Positions 34,061 through 43,310 of a stretch of DNA of 64,000 bases are shown piece by piece. Position 1 is the first letter of the stretch. Every line of letters starts with the position of its first letter. This DNA is from RGIG3102 sp964369975 (lineage in GTDB: Bacteria; Bacillota; Clostridia; Oscillospirales; Ruminococcaceae): the NCBI GenBank assembly GCA_964369975.1, contig CAYJFZ010000002.1, positions 189,384-253,383 on the forward strand, read 5' to 3'. The translations under genes and the position numbers were made by a program. The notes under the pieces were generated by a model. The model saw nothing but the letters and a program-made list of their open reading frames with translations. It did no database searches and had not been told where the DNA came from.

Positions 34061-35107
34061 TTATTTTTTATAAGCTATGTCTAACCAGTAGGGAAGATTT
34101 TTATTCATTGACCTTGTTTTAAAATTATCATCACAATATTTAGCTAATATTTCTCTATTAATATTAGTAGATAAATCTTTAACTAATTCTTCTGGTAGTG
34201 TATGTGAAAAAGGACAAGAACTCATACATATACCACAGTCAGAGCCAAAATGTTGCCACATGGATATACATAACTCGTCATCAAAATCCTCTAAATTATC
34301 CTTTATAGCCTTTGGTGGGCAGTTATTTTTACAGCGATTACATAATGAGCAAAACTCTTTTATATAAAGCTTTTCTGTCTTATCTTCAATTAAAGGCAAA
34401 TTAGTACTCACCATACCAAGACGGATACGAGCCCCGTATTCTTTAGTAATTACAAGTCCGTTCATACCTACTTCTCCTATACCTGCATCTTCAAATATTT
34501 TAGGTAGGGGGAAAAGATAGTTGCCATCCATATTATTTCTTGCTTCAAAGCCTAAGTTTCTAATATAGTAAGATAAGACCATACCTATAATAGCTGCATC
34601 AACATAGCCCTTTGTTACAGCCACAGATTGAGTTACATTCGGTGCTGTATCAATTAAGCCTTCATCCATTTCAACATAGAAGGTAATGCCAAATTCATAA
34701 CTTGGTAAAATTTCATTGCCATATTCAGCATCAGGTCTTCCTTTATGTGAGTAATAATGCTCATCTTTTAATTTTGTTATTTTTACATCCTTTGCTCCGT
34801 AATATCTACAAAGCCCTTTTATCATTTGAGTATATTCTTCACTCGTTGCCACAATTTTATTTTCTGCAACATCACCATCACTAAAGCCTTTAATCATTGC
34901 TAAAAAATCAAAGCAAGCAAAGGGAATAGAAGACACCAATGGATTATACATAACAGAATTTTCATCACCTAAAATTGATCTCTCTCTTAGTTTTTCATCG
35001 AAAGCTAATTTTTGAGGATTTCTTTTATAGTAGTCGTTGTAACTGCGACTATTTTTTTTATATCCTGCTCTTGCAAATAAAATATCTCTTTCATCTTTCC
35101 TTTTCAT
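34061..35107 (-). CDS. cytosolic reductive-dehalogenase-like 4Fe-4S protein
   Basis: 348 aa with no Tat or Sec signal. The N-terminus (KDERDILFARAGYKKNS, then YNDYYKRNPQKLAFDEKLR and FDFLAMIKGF) follows the pattern of reductive dehalogenase catalytic subunits. The C-terminal part has two ferredoxin-type clusters: CSLCNRCKNNCP (CxxCxxCxxxCP) and a second group made of Cys in ELCISMW, then CGICMSSCP. In the family these clusters feed electrons to a cobalamin. The gene is single, with no rdhB membrane anchor gene beside it. It could be a catabolic (non-respiratory) dehalogenase homologue or a related QueG-like reductase. QueG seems less likely because the N-terminal pattern fits RdhA better. AGGAG precedes the ATG. 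Confidence 0.65.
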   Translation of the reverse strand: MKRKDERDILFARAGYKKNSRSYNDYYKRNPQKLAFDEKLRERSILGDENSVMYNPLVSSIPFACFDFLAMIKGFSDGDVAENKIVATSEEYTQMIKGLCRYYGAKDVKITKLKDEHYYSHKGRPDAEYGNEILPSYEFGITFYVEMDEGLIDTAPNVTQSVAVTKGYVDAAIIGMVLSYYIRNLGFEARNNMDGNYLFPLPKIFEDAGIGEVGMNGLVITKEYGARIRLGMVSTNLPLIEDKTEKLYIKEFCSLCNRCKNNCPPKAIKDNLEDFDDELCISMWQHFGSDCGICMSSCPFSHTLPEELVKDLSTNINREILAKYCDDNFKTRSMNKNLPYWLDIAYKK

Positions 35108-35220
35108 AAATACTCCTCATCCTCTCACTAAAAAATATAGTACAATATTACAAGGCTAATGTCAATAATTATGTATTATGTAAAAATATTAAGATATATA
35201 GGTAAATAATAAAAAAATAG

Positions 35221-35249
35221 TTGAATTTAGTATGAAATATAGATATAAT
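35221..35249 (+). promoter_or_regulatory. sigma-A-type promoter of the second ABC operon
   Basis: TTGAAT (35221-35226), 17-base spacer, TATAAT (35244-35249), 39 bases before the TTG start of the phosphatase gene. Confidence 0.65.
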
Positions 35250-35288
35250 AGTATTATATGAGAATTTATCGAATAAGAGGAGAACAAA

Positions 35289-36803
35289 TTGAACAAACAA
35301 ATTAAAATTTACTTTACATCAGACACACATGGTTTTTTGTATCCGACAAATTATCAAAATAATCAAGAGATGCCTATGGGCGTAATGAAAATCATTAATG
35401 ATTATAAAAAAGATGAAAATTCTTTAGTAATAGATGTAGGCGACACAATACAAGGCTCACCATTTACAAATTATATGTGGAGAGAAGTAGGCGAATGCCT
35501 CGTTGGACAAATATTTAATGCAGGAAAATATGATTACTACACTTTAGGAAATCATGATTTTAATTATGGCTATGATGTACTATCAAAGTACATAAATAGT
35601 ATGAATGCAAAATGTATAATAGCAAATATAAAAGATAAGACCAATAAATTAAATCTTGCTCCATACGATATAAAGACTTTAGAAAATGGTTTAAAGGTTG
35701 GAATAGTTGGAATAACAAGCGACTATGTAACAGTATGGGAAAAACCAGAGCACTTATCCAAATTAGAAGTATTAGATGCCTTTACACAGGCAAAAAACAC
35801 CTTAGAAGAAATTAAAGATAAATGCGATTACACAATTTGTATTTATCACGGTGGCTATGAAGCTAATTTAGTAACAGGCGAAGCTTATTTAAGAGGCAAT
35901 GAAAATATAGGTTATAAAATATGTCAAAATTTAGATTTTGATTTACTTCTAACAGCACATCAACATATGCCAACAAACCTTGTAAATGTAAACAATACAC
36001 ACACAATGCAATTAGGCGCTTATGGGATGAGTTATGGTGAAATAATAGTAGATTTTGAAAATGATAAGGTTGTAAAGCATACAGGGACAATGATAGTGCC
36101 AACAGCAAAACCGAACGAAGAAATGTATAACAACCTATTAGAGATAGAAGAAAAAGTACAAAAATACTTAGATACAAAAATAGGCTTATTAAGTGAGAAT
36201 ATCCCTGCTGTATCAAAACTTGAAATGGGCAAAAACGGCTCAAGACTTGCCGATTTAGTAAATCAAATATCTTTAGAGCACACTGGTGCAGATATTGCCT
36301 GTGTAGGTCTTGGTAATGTAGAGATAGGCTTAGATGAAGAAATAAGTGTAAGGCAAGTATTAATAGCTTTTCCTTATTCAAACAATATAAAAGTATTAAA
36401 AGTAACTGGTGAAAAATTAAAAATAGCGTTAGAAAGATGCGCTGCATACTTTGATGTAGAAAATGAAGAAATAAAAATTTCAAATAGATTTTTAATTCCT
36501 AAAGTAGAGCATTACAACTATGATTTTTTCGCCGGTATTAGTTATGTCTTTGACATTACAAAACCATTAGGCAAAAGAGTAGTTAGCATAAAATTTAAAG
36601 GCGAAGAAATAAAGCCTACTGATACATTTAAAGTAGCTATGAGTGATTACAGAGCTACAGGCACAGGTGGCTATAGCTGCTATAAAGACTGCGAAGAGTT
36701 AAAACATTATGGTGAAGATACACAGCAGTTAATCTTAGATTACATTATAAAGCAAGAAAAAGTAGAGATATATATTAAATCTGATTATTCAATAATTAAA
36801 TAG
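35289..36803 (+). CDS. 5'-nucleotidase/UshA-type metallophosphatase without signal peptide
   Basis: 504 aa. The N-terminal calcineurin-like phosphatase domain shows the metal motifs SDTHG (residues 10-14), DVGDTIQGS, LGNHDFNYG, IYHGGYE and TAHQHMP. The C-terminal 5'-nucleotidase domain (from about 320) shows GKNGSRLADLVNQI, AFPYSNNI and SDYRATGTGGY. Relatives hydrolyse nucleotides, UDP-sugars or 2',3'-cyclic phosphates and are normally exported; this one starts directly with MNKQIKIYFTSD, so it should act in the cytoplasm. TTG start behind AGAGGAG. First gene of an operon with a CUT1 importer, so it probably dephosphorylates what the importer brings in (inference). Confidence 0.82.
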   Translation: MNKQIKIYFTSDTHGFLYPTNYQNNQEMPMGVMKIINDYKKDENSLVIDVGDTIQGSPFTNYMWREVGECLVGQIFNAGKYDYYTLGNHDFNYGYDVLSKYINSMNAKCIIANIKDKTNKLNLAPYDIKTLENGLKVGIVGITSDYVTVWEKPEHLSKLEVLDAFTQAKNTLEEIKDKCDYTICIYHGGYEANLVTGEAYLRGNENIGYKICQNLDFDLLLTAHQHMPTNLVNVNNTHTMQLGAYGMSYGEIIVDFENDKVVKHTGTMIVPTAKPNEEMYNNLLEIEEKVQKYLDTKIGLLSENIPAVSKLEMGKNGSRLADLVNQISLEHTGADIACVGLGNVEIGLDEEISVRQVLIAFPYSNNIKVLKVTGEKLKIALERCAAYFDVENEEIKISNRFLIPKVEHYNYDFFAGISYVFDITKPLGKRVVSIKFKGEEIKPTDTFKVAMSDYRATGTGGYSCYKDCEELKHYGEDTQQLILDYIIKQEKVEIYIKSDYSIIK

Positions 36804-36812
36804 AGGTGGATT

Positions 36813-37886
36813 ATGGTAAAAATTACAAATCTTCGCAAAGTGTTTGACAATAAGTTTGAGGCGTTAAAAAGCATCAACTTAGAAGTAGAAAAAGGTGACT
36901 TAGTTTGTCTTTTAGGACCTAGTGGTTGTGGTAAAACTACTATATTAAATTTAATCGCAGGCTTATTAGATCCAACAGATGGAGATATACTTTTTGATGG
37001 TGAGTCAGTTATTCAAAAACATCCAAAAGATAGAAATATCGGCTTAGTTTTTCAAAATTATGCCTTATATCCTCATATGACAGTGCTTGAAAATATAATG
37101 TTTCCTTTAACAGTAGGAAACAATAAATTACCTAAAGAAGAAGCAAAGGCTATAGCTTTAGAGTATATGAAGATAACAAGCATTGAAGATTTAACAGAAA
37201 AAAAACCAGGGCAGATGTCGGGCGGTCAGCAACAAAGGGTTGCTATAACAAGGGCGCTTGTACAAAATCCTAAGGTATTATTATTAGACGAGCCTTTAAG
37301 TAATTTAGACGCAAGACTTCGTTTAAAAATTAGAGAAGAAATCAGAAGATTAGTAAAAGAAATTGGAATTACTACAATTTTTGTAACACATGACCAAGAA
37401 GAAGCTTTATCAATAAGTGATAAAATCATCTTAATGGATCAAGGTGTTGTAATGCAAAGTGATGTGCCACAAAACCTATACTTAGAGCCTGCTAATTTAT
37501 TTGTAGCAAAATTTATGGGTAATCCTACTATTAACATATTTGAAATGAAAAAAGAAGGCGATTTATTAGTAGGTGAAGATTTTAATATTGATTTAACTAA
37601 GTTAGTAAAAGACAGAATTAAGGGCGATTTAAACAAAGATGAATTAATAGTCGGTGTAAGGCCTGAATACTTTACAGTATGCGATGGCGGCGAAGATTTA
37701 ACTGTGGATGTTGAATCAGTTGAGTTAATCGGTAAAGACTGTATTATTAACTTTGTAGTTAATGGTATATTTGCAAAAGTATTAACAGATACGCAAGAAA
37801 AATTATATAATGAAAAAACCTTAAAACTTAAAGTAGATTATAGTGGTATATATATATTTACTAAAGAAGGGGAAAGGGTATATTAA
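36813..37886 (+). CDS. CUT1 ABC transporter ATPase (UgpC-like)
   Basis: 357 aa. Walker A GPSGCGKTT, Q-loop VFQNYALYPHMTV, signature MSGGQQQRVAITRA, Walker B LLLDEPLSNLDARL and switch FVTHDQEEAL are intact, with a C-terminal TOBE domain. It is a distinct paralogue of the ATPase at 2603. AGAGGTGG precedes the ATG and its stop overlaps the permease start by one base (TAATG), so the two are translationally coupled. Confidence 0.88.
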   Translation: MVKITNLRKVFDNKFEALKSINLEVEKGDLVCLLGPSGCGKTTILNLIAGLLDPTDGDILFDGESVIQKHPKDRNIGLVFQNYALYPHMTVLENIMFPLTVGNNKLPKEEAKAIALEYMKITSIEDLTEKKPGQMSGGQQQRVAITRALVQNPKVLLLDEPLSNLDARLRLKIREEIRRLVKEIGITTIFVTHDQEEALSISDKIILMDQGVVMQSDVPQNLYLEPANLFVAKFMGNPTINIFEMKKEGDLLVGEDFNIDLTKLVKDRIKGDLNKDELIVGVRPEYFTVCDGGEDLTVDVESVELIGKDCIINFVVNGIFAKVLTDTQEKLYNEKTLKLKVDYSGIYIFTKEGERVY

Positions 37887-38770
37887 TGAAAAAAAGATTT
37901 AAGTACAGTGCTGAAAATTCACCGCACGCTTGGCTTTTTTTAGCACCTGCATTAATTGCAATTGCAATATTCAGTGTCTACCCGTTAATTAGAACATTTA
38001 TCTTATCTTTTCAAACAGGTTCTTTATCAAGATTAAAGTTTTCAGGACTTGTAAACTTTAAGTTTGTTTTAAATGATACTAAATTTCATGCAGCACTTAT
38101 TAATACATCAATTTTTGCATTTGTAGTTGTTCCTGTTTGTTTAATTATTTCAATATTAATAGCTCTTGCAATCTTTGATTATATTAAAAATAAAGATATT
38201 TTTGAAACAATTTTCTTTATCCCGTATTTAACGAGTATTATAGCAGTCGGTGTTGTGTTTAGATTTTTATTTAATGGACAATACGGCTTTATTAACTACA
38301 TCCTATCCTTTATAGGAGTTGGGCCATTTGACTTTTTAAATAATCCAAATTTAAATATGACAACATTAATCATCTTTGGTATTTGGTCTGGACTTGCATT
38401 TAATATTATTATATTATTATCAGGGCTTCGCTCAATTAATAAAGATTATTATAAAATCGCAGATATGTTTGGGGCTACTAAAACAGAGCAGTTTTTTAAA
38501 ATTACTCTGCCTCAATTAACACCTATAATTACATTTTTAATGATAGTTAATTTCATATCTTCATTTAAAGTGTACGGACAAGTTTATGCACTATTTAATG
38601 GTAAGGCTGGTATAGCCGATAGTGCAGTTACAGCAGTTTTCTATATCTTTAATAAATTCTATGTTGAAAATAGATATGGTCAGGGTATGGCAGCAGCAGT
38701 TATACTGTTTTTCTTAATATTAATTTTTACAATGATTCAAAACTATGTTTTGAAAAAGATAGCAGAGTAG
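37886..38770 (+). CDS. CUT1 ABC transporter permease (MalF/UgpA-like)
   Basis: 294 aa, six membrane segments. N-terminus HAWLFLAPALIAIAIFSVYP is typical of the family; the coupling loop reads YKIADMFGATKTEQFFKI. Coupled to the ATPase gene by a one-base overlap. Confidence 0.88.
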   Translation: MKKRFKYSAENSPHAWLFLAPALIAIAIFSVYPLIRTFILSFQTGSLSRLKFSGLVNFKFVLNDTKFHAALINTSIFAFVVVPVCLIISILIALAIFDYIKNKDIFETIFFIPYLTSIIAVGVVFRFLFNGQYGFINYILSFIGVGPFDFLNNPNLNMTTLIIFGIWSGLAFNIIILLSGLRSINKDYYKIADMFGATKTEQFFKITLPQLTPIITFLMIVNFISSFKVYGQVYALFNGKAGIADSAVTAVFYIFNKFYVENRYGQGMAAAVILFFLILIFTMIQNYVLKKIAE

Positions 38771-38779
38771 GTGAATAAT

Positions 38780-39598
38780 ATGAGTAAAATTTTAATCACA
38801 CTGCTAAAAATATTTGTTTTAATAATGGCGATAGTAACAGTATTTCCATTTATTTATATGCTTTTAGCAAGTTTAATGACATTTTCTGAGGCTACGAGTG
38901 TGCCTCCTACATTTATCCCAAGCGAACTTCAATTTCATAACTATATTGAAGCCTTAGAACACGCTCCTTTTGCAAGGTATTTTGTTAATACTGTTTTCGT
39001 GTCTTTATGCACTACTTTAGGAACGCTTGCAACTTCTATATTAGCAGCTTTTGCCTTTGTTAAATTAGAATTTAAAAATAAAAATATATTATTATTATTT
39101 TTAATTTCATTAATGATGGTACCTTATGAAGTTTTAGTTTTTACAAATTATCAAACAATAATTGACTTAAACTTAATAGACTCTTATGCAGCTTTAATTA
39201 TTCCTCATTTAGCGAGTGTATTTTATATATTCTATTTAAAAGAATACCTAACAAACATTCCTATCTCTTATTATAAAGCAGCAAAGGTTGATGGGTGTAC
39301 AGATTTAGAATTTATTATAAGAATTTTAATTCCTATATCAAAGCCAGCATTATTCACAGTGGGCTTATTAAGCTTTATCAGTGGCTGGAACTCATTCTTA
39401 TGGCCAGTACTTGTTACAAACTCAAAAGAATTAAGATTATTAAGTAATGGTCTAAGTGCTTTCTCAACAGAGCTTGGCTCAGAAGTGCATTTACAAATGG
39501 CAGCTTCAGCGATTACAATAGTGCCAATATTAATTTTGTACTTTATATTTAGAAAACAAATTATTAGAGGGGTGGTAAAAAGTGGTGTTAAAGGATAA
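38780..39598 (+). CDS. CUT1 ABC transporter permease (MalG/UgpE-like)
   Basis: 272 aa, six membrane segments. Coupling loop YKAAKVDGCTDLEFIIRI and C-terminal KSGVKG. The ATG at 38780 is preferred over a GTG at 38771 because AGGTGA then acts as RBS with about 6-base spacing. Its 3' end overlaps the MBL gene by 17 bases. Confidence 0.86.
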   Translation: MSKILITLLKIFVLIMAIVTVFPFIYMLLASLMTFSEATSVPPTFIPSELQFHNYIEALEHAPFARYFVNTVFVSLCTTLGTLATSILAAFAFVKLEFKNKNILLLFLISLMMVPYEVLVFTNYQTIIDLNLIDSYAALIIPHLASVFYIFYLKEYLTNIPISYYKAAKVDGCTDLEFIIRILIPISKPALFTVGLLSFISGWNSFLWPVLVTNSKELRLLSNGLSAFSTELGSEVHLQMAASAITIVPILILYFIFRKQIIRGVVKSGVKG

Positions 39599-40886
39599 AA
39601 AAACAAAAATAGTATTCCACAACGGACTTCGTACAATCGGTGGAACAATTATAGAAATTATTTATGAAGATAGTCATATATTCTTTGATTTTGGTAGTGA
39701 ATATAATCCGGCAGCGCCAGTACAACCAACTGACTTACAAGGCTTACTCGATTATAAATTAGTTCCTTTTGTAGACAATGTTTTTGATAAAAATATTAAA
39801 TTAGATGGATACACTTCAAAAGAAAACGAATTTAAAAATACAGCAGTATTTTTGTCTCACATACATCTTGATCATTCAAAAATAGTCAACTATTTAGATG
39901 AGAGCATACCTTTATATGCCTTAAAGGGAACACAGTCTTTATTAAATACTTTAAATGTTAATGATGATTTCTTATTCCCTCGATTTGGTGAACATGAAGA
40001 AAATACAAGAAAAGTAATCGGCGTTAAAGATAATGAAACTATCACCGTTGGTAAAATAAAAGTAAAAATGATGCCAGTAGACCACGACGCCTATGGTGCT
40101 TGTGGTATGAAGATACAAACTGAAGATTTAACTATTACTTATACAGGTGACATTCGCTTTCACGGTTATAGAGAAAACGATACATTAGCATTCTGTAAAG
40201 AAAATGAAAATACTGATGTTTTAATTATGGAAGGCGTTAGCGTGTCTTTTGATGATGTACCTAATAAAGATGATGTAAAACCTGAAGATATAATTAAAAG
40301 CGAAATTGAGTTAGTTGAAAAAATAAAAAAAGTTATTAAAGAAAACCCCGATAAACAATTAACTTTTAATTATTATATTTCTAATATTGAGAGAATTCAA
40401 AAAATAATAGAGTCATCACAAAGAAAGGTAGTTTTAGATGCTTACTATGCCTATGTTGTAAAAGAAGCTACTGGATATGACTGTTATTATTATAATTTAG
40501 GTGATACTGATTATAAATTAGATAAATCTAAAGAATTAAAATTTGAAGACTTACTAAATGATAATAAAGAATATCTTTTCCAATTAGCTGATGATGCTCT
40601 TGATTTTGTAAGTAAATTAAAAAAAGATGGAATTTATATTCACTCAAATGCGACACCTTTATTTGAAGGTGACCCTGCTTATAAGCCGTTTATGGATGGC
40701 TTTGCAGAAGCTGGTGTAAAAGTAGAATTACTTTCTTGCTCAGGACATGCCTTTGCACCAGACTTATTTAAGCTAATTGACTTAGTAAAACCTAAGTTAT
40801 TAGTCCCTATACATTCTTTTAAACCAGAAGTTTTAACGAATGCGTGGGGAGATAGATTATTGCCTGAAAAAGGCCAAAAAATTTAA
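39582..40886 (+). CDS. MBL-fold hydrolase, RNase J/beta-CASP-like
   Basis: 434 aa. The metallo-beta-lactamase zinc motif is FLSHIHLDHSK (HxHxDH), followed by PVDHDAYGACG and a further metal Asp in ITYTGDIRFHG. The late segment KPKLLVPIHSF is the beta-CASP-type His motif seen in RNase J and archaeal-type nucleases. The middle region (YISNIERIQKIIESSQRKV) fits a beta-CASP insert. It starts with GTG (39582) behind GAGGGG and overlaps the permease gene. Inside a transporter operon it may act on a small phosphodiester rather than on RNA (inference). Confidence 0.75.
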   Translation: MVLKDKKTKIVFHNGLRTIGGTIIEIIYEDSHIFFDFGSEYNPAAPVQPTDLQGLLDYKLVPFVDNVFDKNIKLDGYTSKENEFKNTAVFLSHIHLDHSKIVNYLDESIPLYALKGTQSLLNTLNVNDDFLFPRFGEHEENTRKVIGVKDNETITVGKIKVKMMPVDHDAYGACGMKIQTEDLTITYTGDIRFHGYRENDTLAFCKENENTDVLIMEGVSVSFDDVPNKDDVKPEDIIKSEIELVEKIKKVIKENPDKQLTFNYYISNIERIQKIIESSQRKVVLDAYYAYVVKEATGYDCYYYNLGDTDYKLDKSKELKFEDLLNDNKEYLFQLADDALDFVSKLKKDGIYIHSNATPLFEGDPAYKPFMDGFAEAGVKVELLSCSGHAFAPDLFKLIDLVKPKLLVPIHSFKPEVLTNAWGDRLLPEKGQKI

Positions 40887-40897
40887 CGGAGGAAACT

Positions 40898-42175
40898 ATG
40901 AAACTAAAAAGACTATTAGCACTTACCTTAGCTACTGCACTGCTATTTACAGCTTGCTCAAGTGGCGATGATGCAGACACAACTGGCGAAGACACTATGG
41001 AGGCTATTGTTACAGAAATAACAGAGCCTGTAGAAATCACATTCTGGCACGCGATGAACGGTGCACAAGAAGAAGCACTAACAAAAATGACAGATGACTT
41101 CATGGCAGCAAATCCAAATATCACTGTTACTTTACAAAACCAATCAAGCTACGGTGATTTATCAACAAAGCTTACATCAACAATGCAAAGTCCTGAAGAC
41201 TTACCAACATTAACACAAGCATATCCAGGTTGGGTATATTATCCAATGGAAGATGGCTTAGTAGTTGACTTAAAACCTTACATTGAACATGAAACAATCG
41301 GTTTTGATAACTACGATGATGTTTTAGAAGGTTTTAGAACAGCTGTTGACTACGATGGCAAAATCTATGCAATGCCTTTTAACAAATCAACAGAATTACT
41401 ATGGTATAACAAAACAGTTATCGTTGATGAATTAGGCTTAGATGTTCCTACAACTTATGAAGAGTTAATGGAAGTTTCAAAAGAAGTTTATGCACAAAAA
41501 GGTATGGCTGGCGTAAGTTTTGACTCATTATCAAACTACTACACAACATACTTAGCAAACAATGCTACAGAATATACACCAGAATTTGATGTAACAAGCG
41601 AATTATCACAAGAAGCTGTTAACTACTACTTAGATGGTGTTAAAGAAGGCTACTTTAGAATCGCAGGCGTTGACAGATACAATTCAGTACCATTCGGCGC
41701 AGAAACTTTAGCAATGTACATCGGCTCAAGTGCTGGTGAAACATATGTTAGAGATGGCGCAGAAGGCAAATTTGAATTTGGTGTAGCTCCAGCTCCATAC
41801 GAAACAGTTGTACAACAAGGTACAGATGTTTATATGTTTACAAGTGCATCACCAGAACAAAGAACAGCTGCTTTTGAATACCTAAAACACCTAACAACAA
41901 CAGAAAATCAAATTTACTGGGCAGTTAACACAGGTTACATTCCTGTAAGAAGTTCTGCATTACAATCTGATGAGTACCTAAATTCAGGTGCTGCAGTTCC
42001 TACAGTTATCGAAGAAGCAACAATGTCTGTATTCTCAACACCTTTATATGAAGGCTCAGATGCAGCTTACAATGAAATCGAAACAGTACTTGAAGGCTTA
42101 TTAGCACTTCCAGAAGAAGCTGATGTACCAACAGCTTTAGATAACTTCAAAGCTATCTTAGAAACAACTTGGTAA
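40898..42175 (+). CDS. CUT1 ABC transporter substrate-binding lipoprotein
   Basis: 425 aa. Signal peptide MKLKRLLALTLATALLFTAC with Cys20 as lipid site, then SSGDDADTT. The mature protein starts its first lobe with VEITFWHAMNGAQEEAL, as in glycerol-3-phosphate (UgpB) and sugar-binding proteins of family 1. AFNKSTELLWYNK-like residues (MPFNKSTELLWYNK) also recall UgpB. This is a hint, not proof, for a phosphate-bearing substrate, in line with the phosphatase in the operon. Last gene of the operon. Confidence 0.88.
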   Translation: MKLKRLLALTLATALLFTACSSGDDADTTGEDTMEAIVTEITEPVEITFWHAMNGAQEEALTKMTDDFMAANPNITVTLQNQSSYGDLSTKLTSTMQSPEDLPTLTQAYPGWVYYPMEDGLVVDLKPYIEHETIGFDNYDDVLEGFRTAVDYDGKIYAMPFNKSTELLWYNKTVIVDELGLDVPTTYEELMEVSKEVYAQKGMAGVSFDSLSNYYTTYLANNATEYTPEFDVTSELSQEAVNYYLDGVKEGYFRIAGVDRYNSVPFGAETLAMYIGSSAGETYVRDGAEGKFEFGVAPAPYETVVQQGTDVYMFTSASPEQRTAAFEYLKHLTTTENQIYWAVNTGYIPVRSSALQSDEYLNSGAAVPTVIEEATMSVFSTPLYEGSDAAYNEIETVLEGLLALPEEADVPTALDNFKAILETTW

Positions 42176-42208
42176 TCATAACTTATTAATTTATAATAAG
42201 AAAATATT

Positions 42209-42239
42209 AAACAGACAGCAAAATTTGCTGTCTGTTTTT
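42209..42239 (+). terminator. terminator of the second ABC operon
   Basis: Complementary arms 42209-42222 and 42224-42237 around AAAATTT (effective stem about 11 bp), then TTTTTG. Confidence 0.85.
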
Positions 42240-42259
42240 GTATTTATAATTAAATTAAA

Positions 42260-42292
42260 AAAAAGAGCCCTTTATTATTTAGGACTCTTTTT
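42260..42292 (-). terminator. terminator overlapping the DUF2304 stop
   Basis: A 12-bp stem with one mismatch (42260-42271 with 42281-42292) whose loop contains the gene's stop codon; T-run on the minus strand. Confidence 0.75.
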
Positions 42293-42619
42293 ATCTATAT
42301 TTTCAATTGCTCTATTTTGAATAATAGTTTTAACTTGATTTTTTAATAAAGATAATTTTTGTTGCATTCTAAATTGATTTACAATTAAAATAAATATTAT
42401 TCCTAAATACAATAGATTTGTCGGATCATCTAAGTTTAATAAATTCGAAAAATAAAAAACAATAGAAGGGAAGAGGCTGAGTAGTAGTATGGATATTGAA
42501 AACAATATCCAAAAAACAGTATCTTCAATTTGCATTTTTGATTTTTTCACTTTTGATATTATATAAAACAGCGTTGAAAGAGAAACAGTGGTTAGCATTA
42601 ATCTAAAAAAAATACTCAT
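42275..42619 (-). CDS. DUF2304 small membrane protein
   Basis: 114 aa with three membrane helices and a basic coiled tail (RMQQKLSLLKNQVKTIIQNRA). DUF2304 proteins regularly accompany dolichyl-phosphate-mannose-synthase-like GT2 enzymes, as here: AAGGAGG precedes the ATG and the GT2 gene ends 9 bases upstream. Probably helps the glycosyltransferase at the membrane; exact role unknown. Confidence 0.8.
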   Translation of the reverse strand: MSIFFRLMLTTVSLSTLFYIISKVKKSKMQIEDTVFWILFSISILLLSLFPSIVFYFSNLLNLDDPTNLLYLGIIFILIVNQFRMQQKLSLLKNQVKTIIQNRAIENIDKKSPK

Positions 42620-42628
42620 AAATCCTCC

Positions 42629-43309
42629 TTATCTAAACTTATGTAATATAAAAATTGAAATCGACATTCGAAGCATATATTTTATGCTATTGTAAAAATT
42701 TAAGTAGCTACTGCCATTTAATCTTTCTTTCATATCGACTTGAACTTCATTGAGTTTAAAGCCTTCTTTTAAAAGATAAGCTATGGTATCAGGCTCAGGG
42801 CCTAAATTAATATTATTAACCATTTTATTTATAATATTTTTATTAAATAAACGCATACCGCTCGTTGGGTCTGTTAATAAATAACCTGAAACTAAATAAA
42901 TTGATAAAGTGATAAAACGAGAGCCTAACATTCTAAAAGTATAAGGCTTTTTTTCTTTAGCAAATCGAGAGCCTATAACGATATCTGAATTAGTACTAAT
43001 AGCACAAGCTAATAAATCATCTAAATAGTTTGCTAAATGCTGACCATCAGCATCAAACTGGGCGATATAGTCGTAATTATGCTTATGCGCATAAAGAACC
43101 CCAGTCTCAAAAGCGCCAGCTAAGCCTAAGTTTGCATCTAAATTTAATACATTAAAGTTATTGTCAATACAAACTTGCAGGGTGTTATCATAAGAGCCAT
43201 CATTTACAATAACATAATCCCAGCTATGAGCATTTGTTGTTATATCATGAATAGTACTTATAATGTTTGCTTCTTCATTAAAAGCAGGTATAATTAATAA
43301 TTTTTTCAT
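42629..43309 (-). CDS. family 2 glycosyltransferase (DPM1/GtrB-like)
   Basis: 226 aa, GT-A fold. LLIIPAFNEEANI and YVIVNDGSYDNT bind the nucleotide sugar; QFDADGQHL carries the DxD metal motif; TSGMRLFNK is also typical. Such enzymes load a sugar onto a polyprenyl phosphate. No long C-terminal membrane helices, so membrane attachment may come through DUF2304. The ATG at 43309 has GAGG spaced 6 bases upstream; a TTG at 43321 overlaps that RBS. Confidence 0.88.
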   Translation of the reverse strand: MKKLLIIPAFNEEANIISTIHDITTNAHSWDYVIVNDGSYDNTLQVCIDNNFNVLNLDANLGLAGAFETGVLYAHKHNYDYIAQFDADGQHLANYLDDLLACAISTNSDIVIGSRFAKEKKPYTFRMLGSRFITLSIYLVSGYLLTDPTSGMRLFNKNIINKMVNNINLGPEPDTIAYLLKEGFKLNEVQVDMKERLNGSSYLNFYNSIKYMLRMSISIFILHKFR

Positions 43310-43310
43310 T

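Noticed and set aside
35863..36483. 206-aa Leu-rich frame on the minus strand
   Set aside because: Shadow of the phosphatase gene; the Leu/His/Gln-rich sequence is typical of antisense translation in AT-rich DNA.
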